From Nitrospira sp. ST-bin5 (lineage in GTDB: Bacteria > Nitrospirota > Nitrospiria > Nitrospirales > Nitrospiraceae): a stretch of DNA of 64,000 nt. Position 1 is the stretch's first letter, and the number at the start of each line of letters is the position of its first letter. The stretch covers positions 186,001 to 250,000 of the forward strand of contig MSXN01000009.1 in assembly GCA_002083555.1 (NCBI GenBank), in the 5' to 3' direction. Shown one piece after another: positions 8,126 to 17,512 of the stretch. The notes under the pieces are model-generated. The model searched no databases, was not told the DNA's origin, and saw nothing but the letters and a program-made list of their open reading frames with translations. A program made the position numbers and the translations under genes.

Positions 8126-8714
8126 ACACGAAGGCGGGTTCACGCTGGTTGAAGCGCTGTTGGCGATTGCGCTGCTGGCGACGTTGGGCGCGATCGTATT
8201 CGGGTCTTTGATGACGACGACGCAAGTCGTGGATGCCGGTCGAGCGGCGGCCGCTCGGGAGCAGACCATCCGGCGTGTGTTACGGCTGATGGCCGAAGAA
8301 CTGGCGATCGGCGTCAAAGAAACGACGTTCCCCTGGGTCGGTTTGAACGGGACGCAAGACGGTCAGTCGGCCGATACGCTGGCCTTCGTCACCAGGGGGG
8401 ATGGATTGGGCGTCCAAGCCGCGCGCGAGAGCGAGATCTTGCGGGTGATCTATACACGCGAAGGCGATCGCTTGATCCGATTTGTCCGCCGCAATCTCTA
8501 CGGGCTGACCGATGAATCGGTCGATCAGGTCAATCTGGCGACGAAGGTGAAGGGGTTCAACGTGCGCTACTACAGCCGGCAAGGCCAGGTGTGGCTGGAC
8601 GAATGGAGTTCAACCGGACCCTTGCCGACGGCGCTGTTGCTGGAAATCACCTTTCAAGAGCCCGATGCCGAACCCTATACCATTCGTGAATGGGTCACGG
8701 TGGGAGTCTCCTAA
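8100..8714 (+). CDS. gspJ: Minor pseudopilin GspJ
   Basis: 204 residues. Prepilin motif HEGG-FTLVEALLAIALLATL, then a head domain with the GspJ-like end (LPTALLLEITFQEPD). Part of the GspI-J-K tip complex of the pseudopilus. It overlaps gspI upstream, and its TAA shares a base with the ATG of the next gene (TAATG), so the group is tightly coupled. Confidence 0.88.
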   Translation: MSLPALHSKHEGGFTLVEALLAIALLATLGAIVFGSLMTTTQVVDAGRAAAAREQTIRRVLRLMAEELAIGVKETTFPWVGLNGTQDGQSADTLAFVTRGDGLGVQAARESEILRVIYTREGDRLIRFVRRNLYGLTDESVDQVNLATKVKGFNVRYYSRQGQVWLDEWSSTGPLPTALLLEITFQEPDAEPYTIREWVTVGVS

Positions 8715-9604
8715 TGGTGTGGCCCGGGAAAGATCTCTCGGCTTGGAAGGCCCCGCTGTTGTGGATGGCCTTTGGATGCGCACTCTTGTTCCTCTCGATC
8801 GCCCTCACCTTTCCCTATGGGGCGTTGCAGACGCGAGTCATCGGGGAACTGCAACGGGCCACCGGTATGGAGGTGCGCGCGGCAGACTGGACGATCGGAT
8901 TTCCGGCGGCGATTGAATGGCGGCAGATGACGCTCACCAAACCAGACTGGTCTCCTCTGCAGCTGGGGTTGGTGCGGGCGCAAGTGGGGCTCTGGCGGTT
9001 GCTGACCGGCGGGGTCGCTCTGGATCTGGCCGCGCAGCTCGACGAAGCCACCGCGACACAGAGCACGGTCAAAGTGACTGTGACCGGCTCCTCCTGGTCC
9101 ATGACGGGCCCGGTGGCCATGGCCGGCAAAATTCAGAAGCTTGATCTTTCCAAGGTGATTCGCCCCTATGCGACGCGTGGCATCATGACCGGCGAGTTTA
9201 CGCATCGTTTCGATCGCCCCGCGACCGGCGGGCCTGCTTCATTCGGCGAGGGCACGTGGAAAGTGGACGCCAAGGATCTGTCTCTGGATCACATTCCCGT
9301 GGGCAATGGCCGGATCCTCGCGCTGGCCTTCAGCAGCCTCTCGTTCGGCCTGGCGTGCCGGGAGCAGATCTGTGAAGTCACCGAACTGAAGGGCGACGGG
9401 ATCGACGGGTCGTTTTCCGGGCAGGGAACGGTTACAATGCAGCAACCTTTACAACAGAGTCAGCTGGCGCTGTCTTTGACGGTGATTCCCGGCGCGGGAT
9501 TTGCGGCCAAGGCTCCAGGGTTGGGTATCCCTCCCTTGCCGCCCGGGACGCCCTTTACGTTCAAAGTGATCGGAACATTGGCACAGGCCAGGGTGGCGTT
9601 GTAG
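8714..9604 (+). CDS. GspN-like type II secretion protein
   Basis: 296 residues. One N-terminal membrane anchor (about 14-36, LLWMAFGCALLFLSIALTF), then a periplasmic beta-rich domain rich in short TVKVTVTG-like strands. Length, topology and position between gspJ and gspL fit the GspN family seen in deltaproteobacterial and Nitrospira secretion operons. It contains one Cys pair (LACREQIC). The start at 8714 overlaps the gspJ stop. The precise role of GspN is not well established; family call moderate. Confidence 0.72.
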   Translation: MVWPGKDLSAWKAPLLWMAFGCALLFLSIALTFPYGALQTRVIGELQRATGMEVRAADWTIGFPAAIEWRQMTLTKPDWSPLQLGLVRAQVGLWRLLTGGVALDLAAQLDEATATQSTVKVTVTGSSWSMTGPVAMAGKIQKLDLSKVIRPYATRGIMTGEFTHRFDRPATGGPASFGEGTWKVDAKDLSLDHIPVGNGRILALAFSSLSFGLACREQICEVTELKGDGIDGSFSGQGTVTMQQPLQQSQLALSLTVIPGAGFAAKAPGLGIPPLPPGTPFTFKVIGTLAQARVAL

Positions 9605-9638
9605 AGTAGCCCATGATCGCAAGAGGAATTCAGACTGC

Positions 9639-11222
9639 ATGAGTATTGCCACCGAATGTGTGGGCCTGGATATCGGCCAGACCGGTCTGAAGGCCGTGCG
9701 GTTTCGCCGCCGGCTGAGCGGTCGTGAAACGATCGAATACTTCCAGCAGCCGTTGCCGTTCGCGCTTCCGGAAGATATAGAGCCGGCGCGGCGGGTGCAC
9801 TCGTTGAGGAATTTCCTGTGGCACAACGGGCTCTATGCCACGGATCGTCTGGTGACGGCGATTCCCTGCCAGGATCTGTTCGTGCGCACGCTCTCCTTTC
9901 CGTTCAAAGATGCGGAGAAATTGTCACAGGTCGTTCCTTTCGAAGTCGAAAACCTGATCCCGATGCCGGTGGATGAGTTGGCGATCGGCAGTGTCGTGCT
10001 TCCGCCCGGGCTCAACGCCGAAGGGATGTCGCGGATCACCAAGGGGTCGGACGTGCTGGTCACGGCGGCTCCGCGGGACAAAGTGGCCGAACATCTGCGT
10101 TTCCTTGCTCAGGCCGACATTGAGCCGGCGGCGATCAATGTCGATGCCATGGCCCTGTATTCGGTGACGCAGTTCCTTCAACAAGAGGGCGGCCACGTTC
10201 CCCACGATCTGGCGATTATCGATGTGGGCGCGACCAAGACAACCATCTGTCTGGTGCATGAAGGGCGCCCGGTGGTCTTGCGGACCGTGTTGTGGGGCGG
10301 CAATCACCTGACTCATGCATTGGCGGTGCGACATGCCTGCAGTTTTGCCGATGCCGAACGGCGCAAGCGCAGCCTGAATGTCCAACAGGTCGAGGCCTGG
10401 CTGGAGCCGCTGCTCAAAGAACTGCGTGTCACGATCCAAGGCTATGAAGGGGCTGAGCGCGGGCGTCTGACCCACTGCTGGGTTTCCGGCGGAGGGGCTA
10501 AACTCAGAGAGATCGGCGGATACGTCGCGCATCAACTGGGGCTCTATCCGGTCGGTCCGCGCCAGGGGTTCGGGTTGAACAGCCCGCGCGCCTTCTCTAT
10601 CGCCTTCGGGTTGGCGATTCATCCGAAACTGATCCGGCCGAAGTGGCGCTTCAAGCCGACGCCGGCCGGTCTGGCCCTCGATTTGAAGGCCGTCTCGGAT
10701 GCGAACGCCCCGCAGTCCAAGACCTCGGCGCGCGATAAACGGCTGGCTCTCGCGGGTGCCGTGGTGCTGGGGGTGCTGGCTCTCGCGGACGGGTTGACGC
10801 ATCTCTCTTTGAAAGAACAGCGAGTGCAACAACTGAAGACGGCGCTTCAGGGGCAGTATGCGCAACTGTTTGAGCCGGGGGCCGCGCCGGGCGAAGAATT
10901 GGATCAGGCCCGTTTTCGCATTACCGCGGTCGACAAGGCGCTGGCTGTCGTCGATGGATCGCAGCAGCATGTGCTTGCCACGATGGCGGCCTTCATGAAA
11001 CAGATGCCGTCCGGCGCGTCGGTCAAGATTCGCGATCTGACGATCGACGGCCCGCTGGTGTTACTCGAAGGCGAGACGACCTCGTTCGAAGCCGTAGAGA
11101 AGATCAAGCAGACCTATTCGGCCGGCGGGGTCTTCAAAGATGTGGCCGTGAGCGAGACCCGGGTGGGCGCGTCCTCGAATCAGGTGGTATTTCGCATGAA
11201 CGTGACGGTGGCCCAGCCATGA
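9639..11222 (+). CDS. gspL: GspL with PilM-like actin-fold domain
   Basis: 527 residues. The N-terminal part (about 5-340) is a PilM/GspL actin-like domain: VGLDIGQTGLKAVRF near the start, LAIIDVGATKTTICLV as the second phosphate-loop region and CWVSGGGAKLREIGGYV as the adenosine-side motif. A single transmembrane helix follows (about 368-388) and then a PilN/GspL-C-like periplasmic ferredoxin-type domain. The protein would couple GspE to the periplasmic platform. Its stop overlaps the gspM start (ATGA). Confidence 0.85.
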   Translation: MSIATECVGLDIGQTGLKAVRFRRRLSGRETIEYFQQPLPFALPEDIEPARRVHSLRNFLWHNGLYATDRLVTAIPCQDLFVRTLSFPFKDAEKLSQVVPFEVENLIPMPVDELAIGSVVLPPGLNAEGMSRITKGSDVLVTAAPRDKVAEHLRFLAQADIEPAAINVDAMALYSVTQFLQQEGGHVPHDLAIIDVGATKTTICLVHEGRPVVLRTVLWGGNHLTHALAVRHACSFADAERRKRSLNVQQVEAWLEPLLKELRVTIQGYEGAERGRLTHCWVSGGGAKLREIGGYVAHQLGLYPVGPRQGFGLNSPRAFSIAFGLAIHPKLIRPKWRFKPTPAGLALDLKAVSDANAPQSKTSARDKRLALAGAVVLGVLALADGLTHLSLKEQRVQQLKTALQGQYAQLFEPGAAPGEELDQARFRITAVDKALAVVDGSQQHVLATMAAFMKQMPSGASVKIRDLTIDGPLVLLEGETTSFEAVEKIKQTYSAGGVFKDVAVSETRVGASSNQVVFRMNVTVAQP

Positions 11223-11767
11223 TGCACCAATTACGGGAACGGTGGACGCATCTGGCTCCGCGCGAACGCATGATCCTCTCGGTTGGCGGCGGCGTGGTCG
11301 TGGCAAGCCTGCTGTTCCTGCTGGTTGTCGATCCCCTGCTGGCGACCATGGATCGCTTGGATCGCCAGGCGGCCAAAAAGCAGCGGGAGAGCAGCGAACT
11401 GGCGGCGTTGGGCGCCGACTATGCGAGCAAGCGCGCGCGGCTGACCCGCGCGGAACAGCGGATGCCGGTGACCGACGCAGGGTTCTCCCTGCTGGCATTT
11501 ATCGAAGAGGCGGCGAATCAGGCCCATGTGCGGGAGCGGATAGCCGGGATGCAGCCGCAAGTCCAGGCTCTGGCGCAAGGGTATCAGGAAACCGCGGTTG
11601 ACCTTCGCCTGGATGGCATTCAACTGCCTGATCTGATGGCGCTCCTGCTGGCGATCGACCAGGCTCCCTATGAACTGCAAGTCAGGCATCTGCAAGTCCG
11701 CCCGAAATTCGACAATCCCGTCAATCTCGATGCCACTGTCCGAGTGGTCAGTTATGCAAAAGGATGA
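11219..11767 (+). CDS. gspM: Type II secretion protein GspM
   Basis: 182 residues. Cytoplasmic N terminus with APRERMILSVGGGVVVASLL leading into one transmembrane helix (about 19-40), a charged coiled-coil linker (LDRQAAKKQRESSELAAL) and a small periplasmic alpha/beta domain. This is the usual GspM layout; it partners GspL. It overlaps gspL by 4 nt and gspK by 14 nt. Confidence 0.85.
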   Translation: MMHQLRERWTHLAPRERMILSVGGGVVVASLLFLLVVDPLLATMDRLDRQAAKKQRESSELAALGADYASKRARLTRAEQRMPVTDAGFSLLAFIEEAANQAHVRERIAGMQPQVQALAQGYQETAVDLRLDGIQLPDLMALLLAIDQAPYELQVRHLQVRPKFDNPVNLDATVRVVSYAKG

Positions 11768-12707
11768 TGAGCGCGGCGTCGCGCTCCTTCTCGCCCTCCT
11801 CATATTAGCCCTTCTCGTTGCCCTGATTCTCGAATTCGACGGCGAGGCCCGGCGCGAATACCGCGACGCGGCAGCCTTTCGCGACAACTTCAAAGCGCAA
11901 ACCCTCACTCGTGCCGCGATACAGGCCGCTCGCGCCGTCCTCCAACAGGATTTCTTGAAGGATAAACAAGCCGGTGAATCGTACGACTCGCCGACCGATC
12001 TCTGGGCCATGCCGATCAAGAACTATGCGATCGGAGACGGCTTTCTGAGCGCCCAGATCGAGGACGAGCGGGGCAAGCTCAATCTGAACGATCTGGCCGC
12101 TGCCGCCGGCGACGCCATTCAGAAGAAAACGAAGATCGATCGATTCAAGCGGCTCTTCGAATTGCTTCAGATCAGTCCGGATCTGGTCGATGCGGTGGTC
12201 GATTGGGTGGATTCGGATGAAAACCAGGAGCCGGCCGGAGCCGAAAGTCTCTATTATCAATCGCAGCGTCCGCCCTATCGCGCGGCCAATGCGCCGCTCT
12301 CAGGCCCGGGCGATTTGCGGCTGATCAAGGGCTTTACCCCTGACATTGCAGACCGGCTCTCGCGGTACGTGACGGTATTCCCTGAAGAAGGCGGTGCGCT
12401 GGTCAATCTAAACACGGCAGACTCCCTAGTGATTCAGGCTCTGGATCCGGGGATCACGCAATCGATGGCGATGGAAATCATCCAGGGACGGCCGTATAAG
12501 AAGAAGGAAGATCTCGATCGTATCGGCAGCTTTCAGGAAATCGGCGCGAAACTACGCGCGACGCAAAGCGGATACGATGTGAAGAGCGAGTTCTTTTCTG
12601 CCCGATTGGCCATCAGCGTGAACGATGTGACGAAGACTGCCTGGGTGGTGCTGCGGCGCGACGCGAATAAGGGAGAAAGCACCGTGAAGTACCTGCGGGT
12701 GTTCTGA
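11754..12707 (+). CDS. gspK: Pseudopilin GspK (tip protein)
   Basis: 317 residues. The ATG at 11754 inside the end of gspM gives MQKDDERGVALLLALLILAL, a short leader followed by the GspK-type helix, which lacks the usual +5 Glu. The body has the GspK saposin-like features LNLNDLAAAAG and DAVVDWVDSDENQEPAGAE (metal-binding region), then two helix-hairpin-helix-like stretches (VNLNTADSLVIQAL). GspK caps the pseudopilus. Last gene of the operon here; no peptidase gene follows. Confidence 0.9.
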   Translation: MQKDDERGVALLLALLILALLVALILEFDGEARREYRDAAAFRDNFKAQTLTRAAIQAARAVLQQDFLKDKQAGESYDSPTDLWAMPIKNYAIGDGFLSAQIEDERGKLNLNDLAAAAGDAIQKKTKIDRFKRLFELLQISPDLVDAVVDWVDSDENQEPAGAESLYYQSQRPPYRAANAPLSGPGDLRLIKGFTPDIADRLSRYVTVFPEEGGALVNLNTADSLVIQALDPGITQSMAMEIIQGRPYKKKEDLDRIGSFQEIGAKLRATQSGYDVKSEFFSARLAISVNDVTKTAWVVLRRDANKGESTVKYLRVF

Positions 12708-12769
12708 CAGGATGGCCGGCGATAGCCGTTCCCCTTCCTCCCCCCCCGACATTGATAGTAAAGACAAAG

Positions 12770-12807
12770 TTAACAAGTCTGTAACATTGCCGTTACCGGA
12801 TCTTTAC
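12770..12807 (+). promoter_or_regulatory. Pho box, four 11-bp-spaced repeats, before the porin gene
   Basis: TTAAC (12770), GTAAC (12781), GTTAC (12792) and TTTAC (12803) recur at exactly 11-bp intervals, which is the spacing of PhoB direct repeats in known Pho boxes. A GATATT at 12818-12823 sits where a -10 box would be. It precedes a phosphate-selective porin and a PstS-like gene, which supports PhoB control. The regulator itself is not in the window. Confidence 0.8.
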
Positions 12808-12878
12808 CGGAATCCCGGATATTCCTGCGTGAGAAGGCGATGTGCTCACGAAGTCGATTCAACAAAGGAGGGCGGAGC

Positions 12879-14390
12879 GTGCAGATCCGGAAACTATCGC
12901 AAGTATTGAAAGGCAGAGGAACGGTGTATTTACATGCTGCCTTGCGACGTACTTCCGTCGTGTGCCTGGTGTTCATGCTCGGTATTGGAAGTACTCTGGA
13001 TGCAGTTGCGGCAGAACTTGACGGCATGAGTCCTCAAGCGGGTTCGGTCGCCACTCCGGTTGCCGATTCAAGTCAGCGGGCCGGGGCCGGTCAGCGCCTG
13101 ACCATCGAAAGCACTAATCTAGAAAGTCTTTTATTGGAAAAGGGTGTCATTTCGCAGGATGACTGGATACGCCTGAAAGCGGAAGAAGAACGGCGCGCCT
13201 TTGAGCAGACGGCGGAAGCGGGAATGGCCGGCAACCCTCGCTGGTATGAGCGGATCCGGATCAGCGGCTACACTCAGTTCCGGTATGCTGCCGGGGCCAC
13301 CGATGGGAAATTCAGCATTCCTCTCGGCGACAGTACGGCAACCAGCCAGCCACGTGAGTTCTACTTCCGGCGCATCCGCCTCGTCTTCCAAGGCCAGATT
13401 TCAGAACGGCTGGCGTTCTATCTGCAGGGCGCGTTTGAAGGAGACCAATCGACCCAGAACATGTTTAACAAGGAAATCATCGACGCGTACGCCGATTATT
13501 ATCTGACGAAAGACAAGGTTCATCGCTTGCGGTTCGGCCAGCATCGGGCGCCGAACGCCTTCGATACCTATCGCTCCAGCACCAACCGGCAGGAACTCGA
13601 CCGCCATGAATCGGTGCAAAGCGGAGCGCCGGGCGAACGGGATCTCGGGATTGCCTACTATTGGAGCCCCAAAATCGCCCAGGAACGGTTTACTCAATTG
13701 GCGGCCTATCATAACGGCCCTGGAGATTACGGAGTCTTTGGCCTCATGGTCTATAACGGGCAGGGTCGCAACAAGGCCGAGTTGAACGGCGACAAACACA
13801 TTGGTGCGCGATTGGCCTACCCGTTTGAACTGCCGAACGGGCGTCTTTTAGAAGCCGGCGTCATGGCTTTCCGAGGAGTGTATTCGGTCAGCGGGGCCGG
13901 AGCCCCGACTAGCACTACCGCGACGGCGAAGTGCCAGCAAGGTCTCAACCGGCAAGGTGGCTGCGACACGACCGATGAACGTATCACGGCCTATGTCTGG
14001 ACGCCGCCGCAACCCTGGGGTCTGCTTGCCGAGGGTACGATTGGAAAGAACGCGAAGCGGAATGAGATCACAAGCATCATTGAAGAAAAACCACTGATCG
14101 GCGGCTATGTGCAAGGTTATTACACCTGGTCGTACTCGGACGTCGGCATGCTCACACCCTATGTCCGTTATGGCGAATATTACGGCGGAATCAAATCGAT
14201 CAACGGCGCACCGGACGGGCAATCGCGCACCTGGAATTTCGGTCTGGTCTGGGAACCGGATACCCACTGGCGGTTTGTCACCGAGCTTATGCTGAAGGAC
14301 GGTCTCAACGAAACACTGGCACTCAATAGGGTCCAAGATTCTTTTGATGGTTCCTTGCTACGCTTCCAGGCACAGTTCTTTTTTAATTAA
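12879..14390 (+). CDS. Phosphate-selective porin, OprO/OprP type
   Basis: 503-residue outer-membrane porin of the O/P family. Signal peptide with a long n-region, cleavage probably after AVAA (about 45). A short helical stretch (LESLLLEKGVISQDDWIRLK) precedes the barrel, as in many O/P porins. The barrel starts near IRISGYTQFRYA and has alternating aromatic strands such as RRIRLVFQGQISERLAFYLQ and LRFGQHRAPNAF. It ends in FFFN with a terminal aromatic pattern. The GTG at 12879 is chosen because AAAGGAGGG lies about 6 nt upstream. The Pho box supports phosphate uptake. Confidence 0.88.
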   Translation: MQIRKLSQVLKGRGTVYLHAALRRTSVVCLVFMLGIGSTLDAVAAELDGMSPQAGSVATPVADSSQRAGAGQRLTIESTNLESLLLEKGVISQDDWIRLKAEEERRAFEQTAEAGMAGNPRWYERIRISGYTQFRYAAGATDGKFSIPLGDSTATSQPREFYFRRIRLVFQGQISERLAFYLQGAFEGDQSTQNMFNKEIIDAYADYYLTKDKVHRLRFGQHRAPNAFDTYRSSTNRQELDRHESVQSGAPGERDLGIAYYWSPKIAQERFTQLAAYHNGPGDYGVFGLMVYNGQGRNKAELNGDKHIGARLAYPFELPNGRLLEAGVMAFRGVYSVSGAGAPTSTTATAKCQQGLNRQGGCDTTDERITAYVWTPPQPWGLLAEGTIGKNAKRNEITSIIEEKPLIGGYVQGYYTWSYSDVGMLTPYVRYGEYYGGIKSINGAPDGQSRTWNFGLVWEPDTHWRFVTELMLKDGLNETLALNRVQDSFDGSLLRFQAQFFFN

Positions 14391-14420
14391 GCCGCAGGAG
14401 TCTTGGAAAGAGAGGAAATT

Positions 14421-15542
14421 ATGATCGAACAGAAGAAAGAGATGAGTCGTTTAAGGAAAGTGCCCTGCGTTGTTTTCATGGTGCTTGCCCTCACGCTATG
14501 GGGTCTGAGTGGCGAACGTGTTCTGGCAGAACAGGCTAACGCCTTGGCCCAAGCGAGCAGCGAAACCATGTCTGAGCAGTACCAGCCCGCTCCAGGCATC
14601 GGTGGACGGGTGACGATCGCGGGGTCGGATACGATGCAGCCGCTCATGGCGAAGCTCGCCGCCGCATTTACGGCCTTCCAGCCCAAAGCAAAGTTCGGAG
14701 TCGAAGGGCTGGGGTCCAGCCAGGCCATTCGGGAGTTCATGCTGGATTTGTCATTCCAGCGGCGTGGCGACAAGGCCGGAGGCCGGGGGACGGAGGGTGC
14801 CAGTAGTACGGGGCTGTTGGCCTCCTCACGGCCACTGACCGATCAGGAAGTGAAGGGATTTGTCAGCCATCACGGCTACGAGCCGATCGGCATTCCTGTC
14901 GCGATGGATGCCGTCGCGATTTATGTGCATAACGACAACCCGATCGGACGGCTGAACCTCGAACAAGTCGATGGCTTATTTAGCGCCACATTGAAGCGAG
15001 CCAAGGGAGACCATCTCACCACCTGGGGGCAGGTGGGGCTCAAAGATCAGTGGGGTCAACAGCCGATTCATCTGTATGGACGAAACAAGAAGTCCGGCAC
15101 CCGAGAATTCTTCAGACATGTGGCGCTGGTGGATGGAGAGCTCCATCCCGACGTGCAGGAACAGCCGGGATCGGCCTCGGAAATTCTCGCGATTGCTCAG
15201 GACCCGCTCGCTGTCGGTTATGCCGGAGTGGGATTCCACAGCTCAATGGTTCGCATTGTTCCCCTCGCATCCGGTCCCACTGATCCGGCGATCCTGCCGA
15301 GCGCAGAGACGGTGTCCAGCGGGCAGTATCCGCTCGCGAGGCCGTTGTATCTCTATGTGAACAAGAATCCTGATGGAAAGCTTGATCCGGTGGTAGGTGA
15401 ATTTCTGAAATTTGTGAACAGCCGTCAGGGGCAGGAAACCGTAGCTCGCGCCAATTTCTATCCCCTGACCGCCGCGCAGATTTCCAAGAATCTTGAACTC
15501 CTTGGGCAGACTTTGTTGACCGCGCAGGCGCCTTTACGCTGA
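14421..15542 (+). CDS. PstS-like phosphate-binding protein (second copy)
   Basis: 373 residues, periplasmic PBP-like fold. Signal peptide ends near RVLAEQ. The phosphate-binding P-loop region is VTIAGSDTMQPLMAKLAAAF, and GRNKKSGTREFF is the second anion-binding element, as in PstS proteins. It differs strongly from the pstS further down, which starts the transporter operon. Its place directly after the O/P porin, under the same Pho box, suggests a high-affinity or outer-periplasm scavenging version. ATG chosen because AGAGGAA lies upstream. Confidence 0.85.
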   Translation: MIEQKKEMSRLRKVPCVVFMVLALTLWGLSGERVLAEQANALAQASSETMSEQYQPAPGIGGRVTIAGSDTMQPLMAKLAAAFTAFQPKAKFGVEGLGSSQAIREFMLDLSFQRRGDKAGGRGTEGASSTGLLASSRPLTDQEVKGFVSHHGYEPIGIPVAMDAVAIYVHNDNPIGRLNLEQVDGLFSATLKRAKGDHLTTWGQVGLKDQWGQQPIHLYGRNKKSGTREFFRHVALVDGELHPDVQEQPGSASEILAIAQDPLAVGYAGVGFHSSMVRIVPLASGPTDPAILPSAETVSSGQYPLARPLYLYVNKNPDGKLDPVVGEFLKFVNSRQGQETVARANFYPLTAAQISKNLELLGQTLLTAQAPLR

Positions 15543-15623
15543 AATGGCCCGTCGTGCTATTAGCGTATGCGCAGCCGCCTGTGATCGAGCAGGCGGTTGC
15601 GCCATATGAGCCGAGGAGAGACA

Positions 15624-16307
15624 ATGCAGATAGGAATGAGATTTGCGGCAATCCTGATGGTCTCGCTCATGAGCGGCTGCGCGACGGGTCCGCTTCCTCG
15701 CGCGGTCTATCAGGATCCCACCACGATTATCAGGATTCAGTTTGATAGCAAAGCCGGCCAAGGCCACGGTCACCCTGCGACGGTCAGTCCCGATGCGATC
15801 CGGCATGTGCTTGAGGGGATGCGGGTCCAGTCGAGGAGCGCCTTCGTTCCGTCACTCCTTACCGGCGGAGCGTCTCTGAACGCCGCTTTTGCAAAGGAGG
15901 AGCAGGATGTCCTGGGGACCCATCTAAGTCGGGCGCTGGCGGAGGCCAAGCCGGATGAACTGGTCACCTTCTATCGAAGGGTTTCCACTCCGGCTGTCGG
16001 GCTGGCGATCACTTCAGGCGGTCTCTTTGTGCATGGCCGATATCTGTACGTAATTCTGGCCAACAGCCGCACAATGCCGTCCGAGGGAATGAGTCAGAGT
16101 ATCGTCTCTGAAATCGATCCGGTTGACAGTCCGCTGCTCCCGATCAGTCGCACCGCATTCCGAGCCACCTTTGTGCCTTCAACCTCTCTCGTGCCGGAAG
16201 ACGAGCGATGGGTCTGGCCGTACATCGATCAAGGCCGAGTAGTGGTGATCGATCTCGTCCAGTTGGGACGGGATAGTAGATCGCAGAAGTCGCACACTTC
16301 CCCCTAA
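15624..16307 (+). CDS. Hypothetical lipoprotein in the phosphate cluster
   Basis: 227 residues. Signal sequence with a probable lipobox LMSGC (Cys 19), so likely lipid-anchored. I do not recognise the body; it contains VYQDPTTIIRIQFDS and SGGLFVHGRYLYVILAN and seems to be a mixed alpha/beta domain. The start at 15624 has GGAGAG closely upstream. It sits between the PstS-like gene and the pstS Pho box, so it is probably co-expressed with porin and binding protein; a role in phosphate acquisition is guilt by association only. Confidence 0.7.
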   Translation: MQIGMRFAAILMVSLMSGCATGPLPRAVYQDPTTIIRIQFDSKAGQGHGHPATVSPDAIRHVLEGMRVQSRSAFVPSLLTGGASLNAAFAKEEQDVLGTHLSRALAEAKPDELVTFYRRVSTPAVGLAITSGGLFVHGRYLYVILANSRTMPSEGMSQSIVSEIDPVDSPLLPISRTAFRATFVPSTSLVPEDERWVWPYIDQGRVVVIDLVQLGRDSRSQKSHTSP

Positions 16308-16332
16308 CCTCGTCCGTCTATTCTCCTCTGAG

Positions 16333-16370
16333 TTAACACGGTATTTACACGGCTATAACGAACTCTTAAT
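16333..16370 (+). promoter_or_regulatory. Pho box, four 11-bp-spaced repeats, before pstS
   Basis: TTAAC (16333), TTTAC (16344), ATAAC (16355) and TTAAT (16366) at exactly 11-bp spacing. This is the same arrangement as upstream of the porin. The following CTAATA is a candidate -10. Given the pst operon directly downstream, PhoB control is the simplest reading. Confidence 0.8.
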
Positions 16371-16487
16371 AAGTACGGGCTAGCCTAATAGACTCTTAGA
16401 GGAGATAGATCCTCACTCTCACCGGAGCAGTCGTCCTCCAGAGGAATGCTCCGAGACAATGTGTTCATACGAAGGAGTAAGATTGGC

Positions 16488-17501
16488 ATGGCGAGCGGAC
16501 GGTTTATGACGATACTCATGGTGAGCGGCTGTTGTATAGGCGTCATCGCCGCGGCAACTTCCTTTACGCAGGCAAGCCCAACCACCCTTATCAAAATCGA
16601 CGGGTCGAGCACGGTGTTTCCTATTACGGAAGCGGTGGCTGAGGAGTTTCAGAAAGAGACCAGAGGATCGGTTCGTGTGACGGTCGGGATTTCAGGAACC
16701 GGCGGCGGCTTCAAAAAGTTCTGCCGCGGCGAGATCGACGTGCAGGATGCCTCCCGTCCTATTTCCAGCAGCGAAATGGAAGCCTGCCGTGCCGGCGGAG
16801 TCCAATTCTATGAATTGCCGATCGCCTTCGATGCCCTGACCATTGCCGTGAGCCCGCAGGCCACCTGGGTGGACTCCATCACGGTGGCAGAATTGAAAAC
16901 CATGTGGGAGCCCTCAGCGCAAGGCCGGGTGACCAAGTGGAATCAGATCCGTTCGACCTGGCCTGATCAGCCGCTGAAACTGTTTGGCGCCGGATCCGAC
17001 TCCGGCACCTTCGATTACTTCACGGAAGCGGTGGTCGGGAAAGCCAAGTCCAGCCGGGGCGACTTTACCGCCAGCGAAGACGACAATACGCTGGTCCAGG
17101 GCATCGCGAATGACAAGCAGGCGCTCGGCTACATTCCCTTTGCCTATTACGAGCCGAACAAGAAACGATTGAAAGCGGTCTCCATCGATGGCGGCCACGG
17201 GCCGGTGAGTCCGTCGCGCGAGACGGTCGAAAACGGCTCCTATCAGCCGCTGTCACGTCCACTGTTTATCTATGTGAGCGCGAAGTCTGCGTTGAAGCCA
17301 GAGGTGAAGCGCTTCGTCGAGTTTTATCTGGCGCAAGTGCCGATACTCGCTCCGCAAGTGAAATATGTCCCGCTGCCGCCGCAAGCCTACGCACTGGCCG
17401 GTGAGCATTTCAAGAATGGGCGACAGGGGACCGCGTTTCAAGGAGGCTCGACGATCGGGATGAAGATCGAAGAGCTGCTCCGCCGGGAAGCCAAACTCTG
17501 A
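16488..17501 (+). CDS. pstS: Phosphate ABC transporter binding protein PstS
   Basis: 337 residues. N-terminal signal with VSGC at 12-15, so either a lipoprotein or a cleaved protein (alternative site after TQAS). Phosphate-site motifs are IKIDGSSTVFPITEAVAEEF, VGISGTGGGFKKFC, and GAGSDSGTFDYFTE. Length and motifs are standard PstS. It captures phosphate for PstCAB. ATG 16488 has AGGAG 10 nt upstream. First gene of pstS-C-A-B-phoU, 12 nt before pstC. Confidence 0.94.
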   Translation: MASGRFMTILMVSGCCIGVIAAATSFTQASPTTLIKIDGSSTVFPITEAVAEEFQKETRGSVRVTVGISGTGGGFKKFCRGEIDVQDASRPISSSEMEACRAGGVQFYELPIAFDALTIAVSPQATWVDSITVAELKTMWEPSAQGRVTKWNQIRSTWPDQPLKLFGAGSDSGTFDYFTEAVVGKAKSSRGDFTASEDDNTLVQGIANDKQALGYIPFAYYEPNKKRLKAVSIDGGHGPVSPSRETVENGSYQPLSRPLFIYVSAKSALKPEVKRFVEFYLAQVPILAPQVKYVPLPPQAYALAGEHFKNGRQGTAFQGGSTIGMKIEELLRREAKL

Positions 17502-17512
17502 GGAGTAGGGGG

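Noticed and set aside
9924..10970. 348-residue minus-strand frame opposite gspL
   Set aside because: No motif, shadow composition; gspL has the PilM signatures.
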